Below are positions 7,728 through 23,903 of a stretch of 64,000 nt of DNA, piece by piece; position 1 is the first letter of the stretch, and the number at the start of each line of letters is the position of its first letter. The translations under genes and the position numbers were made by a program. Source of the stretch: Bryobacterales bacterium. Lineage in GTDB: Bacteria > Acidobacteriota > Terriglobia > Bryobacterales > Bryobacteraceae. The notes under the pieces were generated by a model that saw nothing but the letters and a program-made list of their open reading frames with translations, was not told where the DNA came from and made no database searches. The stretch covers positions 62,001 through 126,000 of the forward strand of contig JADJOP010000042.1 of assembly GCA_016713735.1 (NCBI GenBank), given 5' to 3'.

Positions 7728-9515
7728 GTGCGCCTGCGCATCCCCACAACCTGGCTCTGGGCCTCGGCGGCCGCGCTGCTGGTCGCCTTGCTGCTCTCTC
7801 TCGCGTTCCTGCAGTTCCGCTGGATCGACGCTGTCACGGTGGCCGAGCGCGAGCGCATGCAAGCGCACCTGCGCGCCGCCTCGGGCCGGCTAACGCAGGA
7901 GTTTGATCATGAGGTGATGCGCGCCTGCATGACCTTCCTCGTCGCCCCGTTTGAATGGCGCGAAGGCCACTGGCGCGACGTCGCCGAGCACGCTCGTGTG
8001 TGGCGGCAGACGGCGGCGTTCCCCAACCTCATCCGGCGCGTTTATGTGATCAATGTCGAAGCCAATGGAACTGCTACCCTTCATCGCCACCACGAGGGCG
8101 ATCCCGCGCTCGCCGAGGCCAAGTGGGAGGAACGCTTTGAGAGCATCCGCGCCCGGATCACCACGGCGACCAGCCAGGGCGGGCTGCCCGTGCAGTGGCG
8201 CATCGACGCCGCGATTCCCGCGCTGGTGCTCTTCGTGTCGGACACCGGCTCGCGCCAGGGGGAGCCGGGCATGGGCCACGAAAAAGGAGCGGTGATTCTC
8301 GAATTGGATGAGGACCACCTGCGCCGCACTCTCCTGCCCGCGCTGGTGAGCAAACACCTCGCCGTGAGCGCCGAGCTTGATTACCAGGTAGAGGTCCGCA
8401 CGAGCGATACGGGGCGGCTCATCTTTCCCTCTCCGGCCGCGCATGAGCCGGGGGCAGGGAAGCCTGACCTGGAGCTTCCGTTCTTCGCGCTGCGTCCGGA
8501 AGAAGCTGGCCGCTTTGCGCCGATGGCGGCGTTTGAGGCGTCAGGGCCCGGCCGCCGCGGGCAGGGCCAGCCCAAAGGACGCGGGCCGCGCGCGGACCGG
8601 CCTTCTTTTCGAGGCCGTGGTCTGGCCGCGCAGAGTGTGCAGGGCGGCGGGGAAGGGCACTGGCGGCTGGCCGTGCGCCACCGCGCGGGTTCGCTCGAAG
8701 CGGCCGTGGAAGGTCTGCGCAAGCGCAACCTCGCGCTCGGTTTCGCCATGTTGCTGCTGCTCGGCGCGAGCGTGCTGCTGATCTTCACGTTGACGCGGCG
8801 GACACAAAAGCTGGCGCGCGCGCACTCCGAATTCCTGGCCGGCATCTCCCATGAACTGCTCACGCCGCTGGCCGTCATCCGCTCGGCCGCCGATAACCTC
8901 GCCGATGGCGTAGCGGTCTCCAGCGAGCGCGCCCAGCAGTATGGCGAGATCATCCGCAAGCAGAGCCGGCGGCTGTCGGAGATGGTGCAGGACGCCCTCG
9001 GCTTCGCCGTGGCCCAGAGCGTGGCCCGTGAGCGCTTCCGTGAGGTCAACGTCGCGGATGTGGTTCGCCGCGCCGTGGAAACCTGCCGCCCGGCGATTGC
9101 CGAAGCCGGCATCGAGTTTGTGCAACAGGTGGAGCCGGACCTGCCGGCGATCCCCGGCGACGCCACGGCGCTCTCCCACATGCTGCGCAACCTGATCATG
9201 AACGGTGTGCAGTATGGCGGCTCCGGCGGATATCTCGCCCTGAAGGTGAAGCGCGCGCGGACAAAGAGCGGGGATGCGGTCGAGATCACCGTGGAAGACA
9301 AAGGCGGGGGCATCGCGCCCGGCGAGTTGCAGCGCATCTTTGAACCCTTCTTCCGCGGCCAGGGCGCGGCGCAAATGCGGCTCCATGGCACGGGCCTGGG
9401 GTTGAGCCTGGTGAAGCGCATCGCCGGGGATCATCGCGGCACGGTGAGCGTCGAGAGCCAGCGGCCCGGCGGAACGGTCTTCACCGTGCGGCTTCCTGCG
9501 GCGGGCGCAGCTTAG
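7728..9515 (+). CDS. Sensor histidine kinase
   Basis: This 595-residue membrane kinase (GTG start) has TM1 at residues 10-30, a large periplasmic domain (about 31-334) and TM2 at about 336-354. It lacks an obvious HAMP domain. The H-box is FLAGISHELLTPLAV with the phospho-acceptor H375. ATPase motifs follow: N-box (MLRNLIMNGVQYGG), G1 (VEDKGGGIAPGEL), F-box (IFEPFFRG) and G2 (GTGLGLSLVKRI). The periplasmic part contains a basic Gly/Pro/Arg-rich insert at about 270-310, unusual in sensor domains. It lies directly upstream (28 bases) of its partner response regulator. The stimulus is unknown; the CpxR-like box downstream hints at envelope stress. Confidence 0.93.
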   Translation: MRLRIPTTWLWASAAALLVALLLSLAFLQFRWIDAVTVAERERMQAHLRAASGRLTQEFDHEVMRACMTFLVAPFEWREGHWRDVAEHARVWRQTAAFPNLIRRVYVINVEANGTATLHRHHEGDPALAEAKWEERFESIRARITTATSQGGLPVQWRIDAAIPALVLFVSDTGSRQGEPGMGHEKGAVILELDEDHLRRTLLPALVSKHLAVSAELDYQVEVRTSDTGRLIFPSPAAHEPGAGKPDLELPFFALRPEEAGRFAPMAAFEASGPGRRGQGQPKGRGPRADRPSFRGRGLAAQSVQGGGEGHWRLAVRHRAGSLEAAVEGLRKRNLALGFAMLLLLGASVLLIFTLTRRTQKLARAHSEFLAGISHELLTPLAVIRSAADNLADGVAVSSERAQQYGEIIRKQSRRLSEMVQDALGFAVAQSVARERFREVNVADVVRRAVETCRPAIAEAGIEFVQQVEPDLPAIPGDATALSHMLRNLIMNGVQYGGSGGYLALKVKRARTKSGDAVEITVEDKGGGIAPGELQRIFEPFFRGQGAAQMRLHGTGLGLSLVKRIAGDHRGTVSVESQRPGGTVFTVRLPAAGAA

Positions 9516-9543
9516 AGCCGGCGCTGGCGCAGAATAGAAGATA

Positions 9544-10227
9544 GTGTCGAAGAAGATCCTGCTGGTGGAAGACGAAGCCGACCTCGTGATGATGCTCGAT
9601 GATCGCCTGCGCGTCGAAGGCTATCAGGTGGAGGCCGTCGCCGATGGCGAGCGGGCGCTGGCTCTTCTGCGCGAACACGTCTATGACCTCGTGCTGCTCG
9701 ACGTCGGGTTGCCCGGCATGAGCGGCCTCGACGTCTGCCAGGAACTGCGCCGCATGGGTTCCAGCGTGCCGGTGATCATGCTCACCGCGCGCTCTCAGGT
9801 GGTGGATAAAGTGGTCGGGCTCAAGCTGGGCGCCGACGACTACGTCACCAAACCCTTCGAGATGATGGAACTGCTGGCGCGCATCGAGGTGCTGCTGCGG
9901 CGTGCGCAGGCGAGCGTACCGGCGGGCCCGGTGGTGGAGTTCGGCGATGTGGTGGTGAACCTGCGCGGCGCCGAGGTGCGGCGCGCGGGCGAACCGGTGG
10001 CGCTCTCGGCGCGTGAGTTCCAACTGCTGCGCTACCTTATTGAGCATCGCGGCGAGGCCCTCGGCCGCGACCAACTGCTGCGCGACGTGTGGGGTTACGA
10101 ATCGGCGCTCACCACGCGCACCGTCGATGTGCACGTGGGCTGGCTGCGGCAGAAGCTCGAGCCCGATGTGAAGCACCCGCGCTTCATCGTCACCCTGCAA
10201 GGCATCGGCTACAAGTTCGCTGGATAA
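9544..10227 (+). CDS. OmpR/PhoB-family response regulator
   Basis: The 227-residue regulator has a receiver domain (1-118) with the acidic pair E10/D11, phospho-acceptor D53 (LVLLDVGLPG), T81 and K103 (GADDYVTKPF). A winged-helix Trans_Reg_C domain follows from about 128 (LSAREFQLLRYLIEH, TVDVHVGWLRQKLE, FIVTLQGIGYKF). The start is GTG. It pairs with the kinase 28 bases upstream. A GTAAA-N6-GTAAA direct repeat 30 bases beyond its stop (10258-10273) matches the form of the CpxR box, so it probably controls the secreted-protein genes that follow and perhaps other targets. Confidence 0.95.
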   Translation: MSKKILLVEDEADLVMMLDDRLRVEGYQVEAVADGERALALLREHVYDLVLLDVGLPGMSGLDVCQELRRMGSSVPVIMLTARSQVVDKVVGLKLGADDYVTKPFEMMELLARIEVLLRRAQASVPAGPVVEFGDVVVNLRGAEVRRAGEPVALSAREFQLLRYLIEHRGEALGRDQLLRDVWGYESALTTRTVDVHVGWLRQKLEPDVKHPRFIVTLQGIGYKFAG

Positions 10228-10257
10228 GCTCGCGGGCCGGCCCCGGCTATACCCGAT

Positions 10258-10284
10258 GTAAAGAGGCGGTAAAGGACGTTTTAC
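10258..10284 (+). promoter_or_regulatory. CpxR-like direct repeat, candidate response-regulator operator
   Basis: GTAAAG at 10258-10263 and 10269-10274 are direct repeats with an 11-base period. TTTTAC at 10279-10284 adds an inverted copy. The CpxR consensus in enterobacteria is GTAAA-N(4-8)-GTAAA. A weak TTGGTT-N17-CAATAG promoter pair (10299-10327) follows. The site sits between an OmpR-type regulator and a secreted-protein gene. Confidence 0.5.
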
Positions 10285-10426
10285 GCACATTTTGCCCCTT
10301 GGTTTGATTTGGTTGCGTCTCCAATAGCAGGAGATCAGAAAACAAGATTCAGAGGATCTCCAGGAAGCCGGCAGCCAGAAGGCCTCGGCGACCAGGTTCA
10401 TACAAGAAATGCATAGGAGACAAATC

Positions 10427-10741
10427 ATGAAACGCTTTTTCTTAGCCACCACCCTCGCCGCGGGCATGTTTGTGTTCACGGCTCCCACGTTTGCTCAGTT
10501 CGTCGCCGGCTCGCCGCAGACGCCGGGCTTCAACGGCAACTCCGCCATGAAGGGCAAGCGGAATGGGCCCAACGACGGCACCGGCAACCAGGGCGCGGGC
10601 CCGAAAGACGGCACCGGCCATGGCGCCAAGTCGGGCAACCGGCAGGGCGGACAGAACGGCGGCGTGTGCGACAACACCGGGCCCAAGGGCCGTTCGTCGC
10701 AAGGCCGCAGCGCACAGGGCAGCCGCGGAGGCCGCCGCTAA
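10427..10741 (+). CDS. Small secreted Gly/Asn/Gln-rich protein
   Basis: The 104-residue product has a clear Sec signal (MKRFFLATTLAAGMFVFTAPTFAQ) and a low-complexity mature part rich in Gly, Asn, Gln, Lys and Ser. Repeated elements are GPNDGTGNQGAG and GPKDGTGHGAK, ending in an Arg/Ser-rich tail. One cysteine is present (VCDNTG). The start at 10427 follows AGGAGA with good spacing. GPxDGTG repeats of this kind are often seen in small exported proteins next to DUF2202 genes; the next gene here is DUF2202, 49 bases downstream. The function is unknown; extracellular, possibly metal-related. Confidence 0.8.
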   Translation: MKRFFLATTLAAGMFVFTAPTFAQFVAGSPQTPGFNGNSAMKGKRNGPNDGTGNQGAGPKDGTGHGAKSGNRQGGQNGGVCDNTGPKGRSSQGRSAQGSRGGRR

Positions 10742-10790
10742 ACAGCGGCCGGCAGTGCACCGCTAGACGAGACAACGAGGAGACTCCATC

Positions 10791-11426
10791 ATGAACCGCA
10801 CATCCCCATCCAACGCGTCCTTCTGGACGAAGATGCTCACCGTGGCCGGCGCCGCCATCCTGGCTGCCGCGCCGCTGCTGGCCCAGGCCAACGGCAACGG
10901 TAACGGCAATGGCAGCGGAGCCGCGAACAGGCCCGGCAGCGGGACCGGCGTTTGCACCGGCGCCTGCGTCACCGCGCCCCAGCCGCTGAGTGAAGCCGAG
11001 GCCGCCAGCCCGGCCTTCATGCGAGAAGAGGAGAAGCTGGCCCGCGATGTCTACCGCCGGCTCTACGCCAAGTGGAACATCCGCTCCTTTGACCGCATCG
11101 CCGAAAGCGAACAGCGGCACATGGACGCACTGGGCCGCCTGCTGGAGCGCTACCAGCTTGCCGACCCGGCCGAGGGCAACGCCGAAGGCGTCTTCAAGAG
11201 CCAGGAACTGCAGAACCTCTTCAATCAACTGCTGGCCAAGGGTGAGCAGTCCGTGAAGGACGCGCTCGAAGTGGGCGTGCTGGTGGAGAAGACCGACATC
11301 GCCGATCTGGAAAAGGCCCTGCCGGCTGTCGTCAATACCGAGGTGAAGCGAGTCTACACCTCGCTGCTGAACGGATCGATGAACCATCTGGACAGCTTCG
11401 AAAGCCTCCTCGAGGTGGTCAACTGA
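10791..11426 (+). CDS. DUF2202 ferritin-like exported protein
   Basis: The 211-residue protein has a long signal region (hydrophobic 16-31, LAAAPLLAQA) and an Asn/Gly spacer (NGNGNGNGSG). A four-helix ferritin-like DUF2202 domain spans about 68-210. The helix motifs carrying candidate metal ligands are visible: FMREEEKLARDVY, AESEQRHMDAL, EVGVLVEKTDIADLEKAL and NGSMNHLDSFESLL. Glutamates and histidines recur at the spacing of a di-iron site. Cysteines at about 54 and 58 (VCTGACV) could form a disulfide. Family members are periplasmic or secreted; the reaction is not established. It shares the operon with the preceding small secreted protein, downstream of the CpxR-like box. Confidence 0.85.
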   Translation: MNRTSPSNASFWTKMLTVAGAAILAAAPLLAQANGNGNGNGSGAANRPGSGTGVCTGACVTAPQPLSEAEAASPAFMREEEKLARDVYRRLYAKWNIRSFDRIAESEQRHMDALGRLLERYQLADPAEGNAEGVFKSQELQNLFNQLLAKGEQSVKDALEVGVLVEKTDIADLEKALPAVVNTEVKRVYTSLLNGSMNHLDSFESLLEVVN

Positions 11427-11453
11427 ACATCGACCATCCGGAAGCTGATCCAA

Positions 11454-11492
11454 CGGCTCCAGGGCAGGGTGAGGGACCTTGCTCTGGAGCCG
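11454..11492 (+). terminator. Hairpin terminator after the DUF2202 gene
   Basis: The arm CGGCTCCAGGGCAGGG and the arm CCTTGCTCTGGAGCCG pair over 16 positions (14 Watson-Crick and 2 G-U) around a 7-base loop. The following CCTGCCTTTGTG is only weakly T-rich. Confidence 0.6.
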
Positions 11493-11576
11493 CCTGCCTT
11501 TGTGTGAGAGCCCTTTGTGTGGGAGTATGGCGTATGAGAGAACCGGGCCGCTCGGCGACAAGCTGAGCGGCTCCAC

Positions 11577-11604
11577 TTGCGTTTGGCAGACGGGTTGCTA
11601 TACT
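11577..11604 (+). promoter_or_regulatory. Promoter of rplA-rplJ-rplL
   Basis: TTGCGT (11577-11582) is followed after 16 bases by TATACT (11599-11604). Transcription would begin near 11611, leaving a leader of about 165 bases, room for autogenous control by L1 or L10 as known in other bacteria. No specific protein site was identified. Confidence 0.55.
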
Positions 11605-11776
11605 AGGAGGGTTCGCCTTCTGACCCCTGCCGTGGCCTTGCCAGGGCATGCGGGTTCAGGAAGAGGCGGACGCAGCTTTGGGAGGCCTGTCCGGCTAGCC
11701 CATCCCGGCAAGAACCTAGCAATGGGTTCGCGGTAGGGGTGGGGGCACAGGGCGGCCGTTTGGACCAGGTCACAAT

Positions 11777-12490
11777 ATGTCTCGTAAAACCGGTAAGAAG
11801 TACACCGCTGCGCTCAAGCAGGTAGACGACAAGCTCTACACGTTGGAAGAAGCGGTTCCTCTCGTTCAGAAAATCAAGTTTGCCAAGTTCGATGAGACGG
11901 TCGAGGTGCACATGCGTCTCGGCGTCGATCCCAAGCACGCCGACCAGATGGTGCGCGGCACGGTTGTCCTGCCCAATGGTTTGGGCAAGAAGATTCGCGT
12001 GCTAGTCATCGCCGGCAGCGACAAAGTGAAGGAAGCCGAGGAAGCCGGCGCGGAGTTTGTGGGTGGCGAAGAGATGGTGCAGAAGATCCAGGGTGAAGGT
12101 TGGATCGACTACGACGCCGTGATCGCCACGCCCGACATGATGCGCTCGGTGGGCCGCCTCGGTAAGGTGCTCGGTCCGCGCGGCTTGATGCCGAACCCGA
12201 AAACGGGCACGGTGACGGCCGACGTGGCGGGCGCGATTCGCGAAATCAAAGCCGGTAAGGTGGAGTTTCGCGTGGACAAGACGGGCGTGATTCACGCTCC
12301 GGTGGGCAAGTCCAGTTTCTCCACGCCGAAGTTGGTGGAGAACGCGAGCACGCTGATCGGCGCCGTGGTGCGCGCCAAACCGGCGGCTGCCAAGGGCAAG
12401 TATGTGAAGAGCGTGACGGTGTGCTCCACGATGGGCCCCGGCATTCCGCTCGATGTCACCACCTACAACCTGACGGTGAAGGCTGTCTAG
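11777..12490 (+). CDS. rplA: 50S ribosomal protein L1
   Basis: The 237-residue protein forms the mobile L1 stalk that binds 23S rRNA at the E site and helps release deacylated tRNA; in many bacteria it also represses its own mRNA. The N-terminus GKKYTAALKQVD, the TVEVHMRLGVDPKHADQMVRGTVVLPNG block, KVLGPRGLMPNPKTGTVT and the C-terminal TMGPGIPLD are all standard. It is the first gene of the rplA-rplJ-rplL cluster; the usual upstream neighbour rplK is absent. rplJ follows after 17 bases. Confidence 0.97.
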   Translation: MSRKTGKKYTAALKQVDDKLYTLEEAVPLVQKIKFAKFDETVEVHMRLGVDPKHADQMVRGTVVLPNGLGKKIRVLVIAGSDKVKEAEEAGAEFVGGEEMVQKIQGEGWIDYDAVIATPDMMRSVGRLGKVLGPRGLMPNPKTGTVTADVAGAIREIKAGKVEFRVDKTGVIHAPVGKSSFSTPKLVENASTLIGAVVRAKPAAAKGKYVKSVTVCSTMGPGIPLDVTTYNLTVKAV

Positions 12491-12507
12491 GCGCGACGAG
12501 GAAAGCC

Positions 12508-13035
12508 ATGAAGAAGAAATCGCTCAAAATCGAAGAAGCCCAGCAGTTGCATACCGCGCTCGAGTCGACGCCGCACGTCTTCCTCACCGCGTTTGACAAG
12601 CTCACCGTGGCGCAGGATTTCGCTTTGCGCAAAGCCGTGCGTGACGCCGGCGGCCGCTACAAGGTGATCAAGAACACGACGGTGGAGAAGGCGGCCAAGG
12701 GCACGCCCGCCGAGCCCATCCTGAAGGGCCTGGGCGGCATGAGTTCCATCGCCTACACGAGCACCGATCCGGTGGCCCTGGCCAAGGCGCTCACCAAGTA
12801 TGCCAAGGACAATCCCACGTTCACCTTTAAGGCGGGCGTGGTCGAGGGCCGCGTCTTTGAAGTGAGCCAGATTGAAGCTCTGGCCAACATGCCCTCGAAG
12901 GAAGAGATATTCGCCAAGCTGTTGTATGTCATCAATGCTCCGGCGCAGCAGTTGGTGACGGCGATCAATGGCGTAGGCCGCAACCTGGCCGTGGTCATCG
13001 ACCAGGGTGTGAAAGAAAACAAGTTCTCCGCGTAG
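12508..13035 (+). CDS. rplJ: 50S ribosomal protein L10
   Basis: The 175-residue protein anchors L7/L12 dimers to the ribosome stalk base. I chose ATG 12508 (MKKKSLKIEEAQQL) because GAGGAA lies 7 bases upstream and the length matches the family; the longer upstream reading overlaps rplA. Conserved blocks are HVFLTAFDKLTVAQDFALRKAVRDAGGRYKVIKNT, broken here only for description, and the C-terminal helix PAQQLVTAINGVGRNL that binds L7/L12. Confidence 0.96.
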   Translation: MKKKSLKIEEAQQLHTALESTPHVFLTAFDKLTVAQDFALRKAVRDAGGRYKVIKNTTVEKAAKGTPAEPILKGLGGMSSIAYTSTDPVALAKALTKYAKDNPTFTFKAGVVEGRVFEVSQIEALANMPSKEEIFAKLLYVINAPAQQLVTAINGVGRNLAVVIDQGVKENKFSA

Positions 13036-13104
13036 ATGCGCACGGCCCCTCGCGGGCAGGCGTGATCGCGGTTCGAGTTCAAGGAAAAAAGGAGTTCGGG
13101 TATC

Positions 13105-13485
13105 ATGGCGGACATCAACGCAATTGCAGAATCGATTCAGGGTCTGACGCTTCTTGAGGCGTCTTCGCTCGTGAAGATGTTGGAAGAGAAGCTGGGCGTT
13201 TCGGCGGCGGCTGCGGCCGTGGCCGTAGCGGCTCCGGCGGCAGGTGGCGCCGTGGCTGCCGCGGTTGAAGAGAAGACCGAGTTCACGGTGGTTCTCAAGG
13301 CGGCCGGCGCCAACAAGATCAACGTCATTAAGGTGGTCCGCGAGATCACCAGCCTGGGTCTGAAGGAAGCCAAGGACCTGGTGGACGGCGCGCCCAAGAA
13401 CGTCAAGGAAGGCGTGACTAAGGACGAAGCCGAGGCGATCAAGAAGAAGTTCGTCGACGCCGGCGCCGACGTCGAGATCAAGTAA
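13105..13485 (+). CDS. rplL: 50S ribosomal protein L7/L12
   Basis: The 126-residue stalk protein recruits translation GTPases. It has the N-terminal dimerisation helix (LTLLEASSLVKMLEEKLGVS), an Ala/Val-rich hinge (about 33-58) and the C-terminal factor-binding domain (TEFTVVLKAAGANKINVIKVVR, then GLKEAKDLVDGAP). AAAAAAGGAG precedes the start. It ends the ribosomal part of the cluster; a 590-base gap then separates it from rpoB. Confidence 0.97.
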   Translation: MADINAIAESIQGLTLLEASSLVKMLEEKLGVSAAAAAVAVAAPAAGGAVAAAVEEKTEFTVVLKAAGANKINVIKVVREITSLGLKEAKDLVDGAPKNVKEGVTKDEAEAIKKKFVDAGADVEIK

Positions 13486-14075
13486 CCGGGCGCGGGGCTC
13501 GTCCCCGCCAACACCGGCGGTCACCCGGGCGGAGAGCGCGGGCGGTTGCCGGAAGGCTCAGTGTGGACATCTTCCGCCGCGCGGCGGGGCCCGAGCTAGG
13601 GCGAATTTGCCGCGCGGTTGGGTGTGTTTGACGCCAGTTTCTGGCGTTTGTTACACTTAAGTTGATCTCGGCCGGAGTCGGACTCGGAACTTGCGCTTGA
13701 ATTTTTCCTTACATGACCGGGGCAGGGGTGTGTCTCCCTCTGCCTCCATCGTCGTTTCCCGTGTGTTTCTCCAGGGGGGGAGCTCGCGGGAATCGTGCGT
13801 CCCCGCTCGGCCCGCCGCGCGGCAGCAGGTTTCCCCATTCGTCATCTCCCCGCGCGAAGTATTCCCCGCTTCGCCCAGCCAGATCCCCGGCTCATGCCGG
13901 TCGAATTCCCCATGCGGATTTGGCCCGTGCAGCCAGCCAAGTGTAGTCCTGCCGTTGTTTGAGATCCAAGTTGCCGGTGAGCGCGCCCAAGGCCAGCGCG
14001 CCGCCAACAGCTTGCTTGTTTCGTAGCTTGAACCCCGGGCCGGGCCAGCCTGAGTGGTGTGTGAGGAGTGAATCA
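13486..14075 (+). other. 590-base intergenic region and leader upstream of rpoB
   Basis: After a short GC hairpin (13492-13508) there is a sigma70-like promoter with a palindromic spacer (13628-13657). A leader of about 410 bases follows. Within it TTCCCC recurs near 13832, 13862 and 13906. I see no credible gene: the small reading frames here lack family resemblance and ribosome sites. The length suggests a regulatory leader for rpoBC. Confidence 0.5.
13628..13657 (+). promoter_or_regulatory. rpoBC promoter with palindromic spacer (or terminator of rplL)
   Basis: TTGACG (13628-13633) and TACACT (13652-13657) are 18 bases apart. Between them ACGCCAG-TTT-CTGGCGT (13631-13647) is a perfect 7-base-pair palindrome followed by TTTGTT. 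It may be an operator lying in the promoter spacer, an intrinsic terminator of the ribosomal operon, or both. Confidence 0.5.
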
Positions 14076-18455
<4,380 letters not shown>

Positions 18456-18492
18456 CGGGTAGAGCCAAGAAAGAGGAAAGGAGCAAAAGCTT

Positions 18493-22719
<4,227 letters not shown>

Positions 22720-22742
22720 ACTCACTCCAATCTGTTGCAGGG

Positions 22743-22770
22743 GCCCCGGCTACGGCCGGGGCTCTTTGCG
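22743..22770 (+). terminator. Intrinsic terminator of the rpoBC operon
   Basis: GCCCCGGC (22743-22750) and GCCGGGGC (22755-22762) form a perfect 8-base stem closed by a UACG tetraloop, followed by TCTTTGCGTTT. Confidence 0.88.
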
Positions 22771-22862
22771 TTTCCCCCCCCGGTTGACTCCCTCCGCGCC
22801 GCGTTGCATGAATGGTGCAACTGCCCGGCCACGCCGCCGGGCCTGCACAGGAGGCCTACCGT

Positions 22863-23864
22863 ATGAGTGAACATCTGCCGCCGGGGTGGAACGGCATCAT
22901 GGAGATCGATCCTTCCGAGGACACCGTCATGGAGCGCCGCGATCTCCTTCGTGGCGCCGGCACCGTGGCCGCGTGGCTGGCCGCTTCGCGCGGAGCCGCC
23001 GCCGCCCCCACGCCCGACGGCGCCGTGCCCGCAGCCAAACCGGGCCCCACGCTCCCCTGCGTGCCCTTTGGCAAACATAAGGTCTCGCGCCTCATTGCCG
23101 GCGCCAACACCGTCTACGGCTACTCGCATTTCAACTATGTCTTCAGCGCGCACATGGGCGAATACCACAGCACGCCGCGTGTGCTCGCCTTCCTGCGCGA
23201 GTTGGAGCGCTCCGGTGTCACCACCTGGCAGGCCAGTTGGAGCGAACGGCTGGAAACCGACTGGACCGCTTACAAGGAGCAGGGCGGCAAGCTCGACCTG
23301 CTCATGCTCTCCAAGCCGACCTTCAACGACGAGCCGGAAATGGTGAAGCGCGCCGCCAAACTCAAGCCGCTTGCCCTCGCCCAACACGGCGCCGCCACCA
23401 ATCGCTTCTGGGACGCCGGACAAATGGACCGCTGCGTCGACTACCTCAAGCGCATCCGCGACACCGGTCTCATGGTCGGCCTCTCCTGCCACAACCCGCT
23501 CATGGTCGAATACTCCGAAGAGCACAACTGGGATGTCGACTACTACATGACCAGCCTCTACTACATCAACCGCCCGCGCGCCGAGTTCGAGCGCATTCTC
23601 GGCCAGGTGCCGATCGGTGAGATCTACCTGCCCTCCGATGTGCCTAAGATGCTCGCCACCATCCGCAAGGTGAAGAAGCCCTGCCTGGCCTACAAAGTGC
23701 TCGCCGCCGGCCGCACCGTCAACTCGCCGCAGCAGGTGAAAGAGCGTATGGCCGTCGCGCTCAAGGGCATCAAGCCCGCCGACGCCGTCATCATCGGCAT
23801 GTACCAGCGCTTCAACGACCAGATCGGCCAAACGGCGCAGTTCACGCGCGAGATCCTCGCCTAG
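22863..23864 (+). CDS. Tat-exported hypothetical protein, TIM-barrel/aldo-keto-reductase-like
   Basis: The 333-residue product has a twin-arginine signal (ERRDLLRGAGTVAAWLAASRGAAAA) preceded by a long N-region, with AGGAGG at proper distance from ATG 22863; an internal ATG at 22929 just before the twin arginines is an alternative. The mature part alternates strands and helices like a TIM barrel (KVSRLIAGANTVYGYSHFN, GKLDLLMLSKPTF, LMVGLSCHNPLMVEY, KKPCLAYKVLAAGR, ADAVIIGMYQRF). This order loosely resembles aldo-keto reductases, but I do not see a confident catalytic tetrad. Function unknown; periplasmic. It stands alone between the rpoC terminator and an esterase gene. Confidence 0.75.
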   Translation: MSEHLPPGWNGIMEIDPSEDTVMERRDLLRGAGTVAAWLAASRGAAAAPTPDGAVPAAKPGPTLPCVPFGKHKVSRLIAGANTVYGYSHFNYVFSAHMGEYHSTPRVLAFLRELERSGVTTWQASWSERLETDWTAYKEQGGKLDLLMLSKPTFNDEPEMVKRAAKLKPLALAQHGAATNRFWDAGQMDRCVDYLKRIRDTGLMVGLSCHNPLMVEYSEEHNWDVDYYMTSLYYINRPRAEFERILGQVPIGEIYLPSDVPKMLATIRKVKKPCLAYKVLAAGRTVNSPQQVKERMAVALKGIKPADAVIIGMYQRFNDQIGQTAQFTREILA

Positions 23865-23890
23865 CCTCGCGCTCCACCACCGTGGTTGCG

Positions 23891-23896
23891 TACACT
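23891..23896 (+). promoter_or_regulatory. -10-like hexamer TACACT before the esterase gene
   Basis: TACACT ends 7 bases before ATG 23904 with no Shine-Dalgarno in between, which suggests a leaderless transcript. No good -35 element was seen. Confidence 0.4.
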
Positions 23897-23903
23897 ATCA
23901 GCG

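Larger units (their letters stand above)
11427..11776 (+). other. 350-base non-coding region before rplA
   Basis: It holds the DUF2202 terminator hairpin (11454-11492), a sigma70-like promoter (11577-11604) and a GC-rich leader of about 165 bases before rplA. I see no tRNA and no rplK coding sequence here. Confidence 0.6.

Noticed and set aside
11611..11776. tRNA gene in the leader of rplA
   Set aside because: GGGTTCG-like and paired segments occur, but no acceptor stem or anticodon arm of proper spacing can be built.
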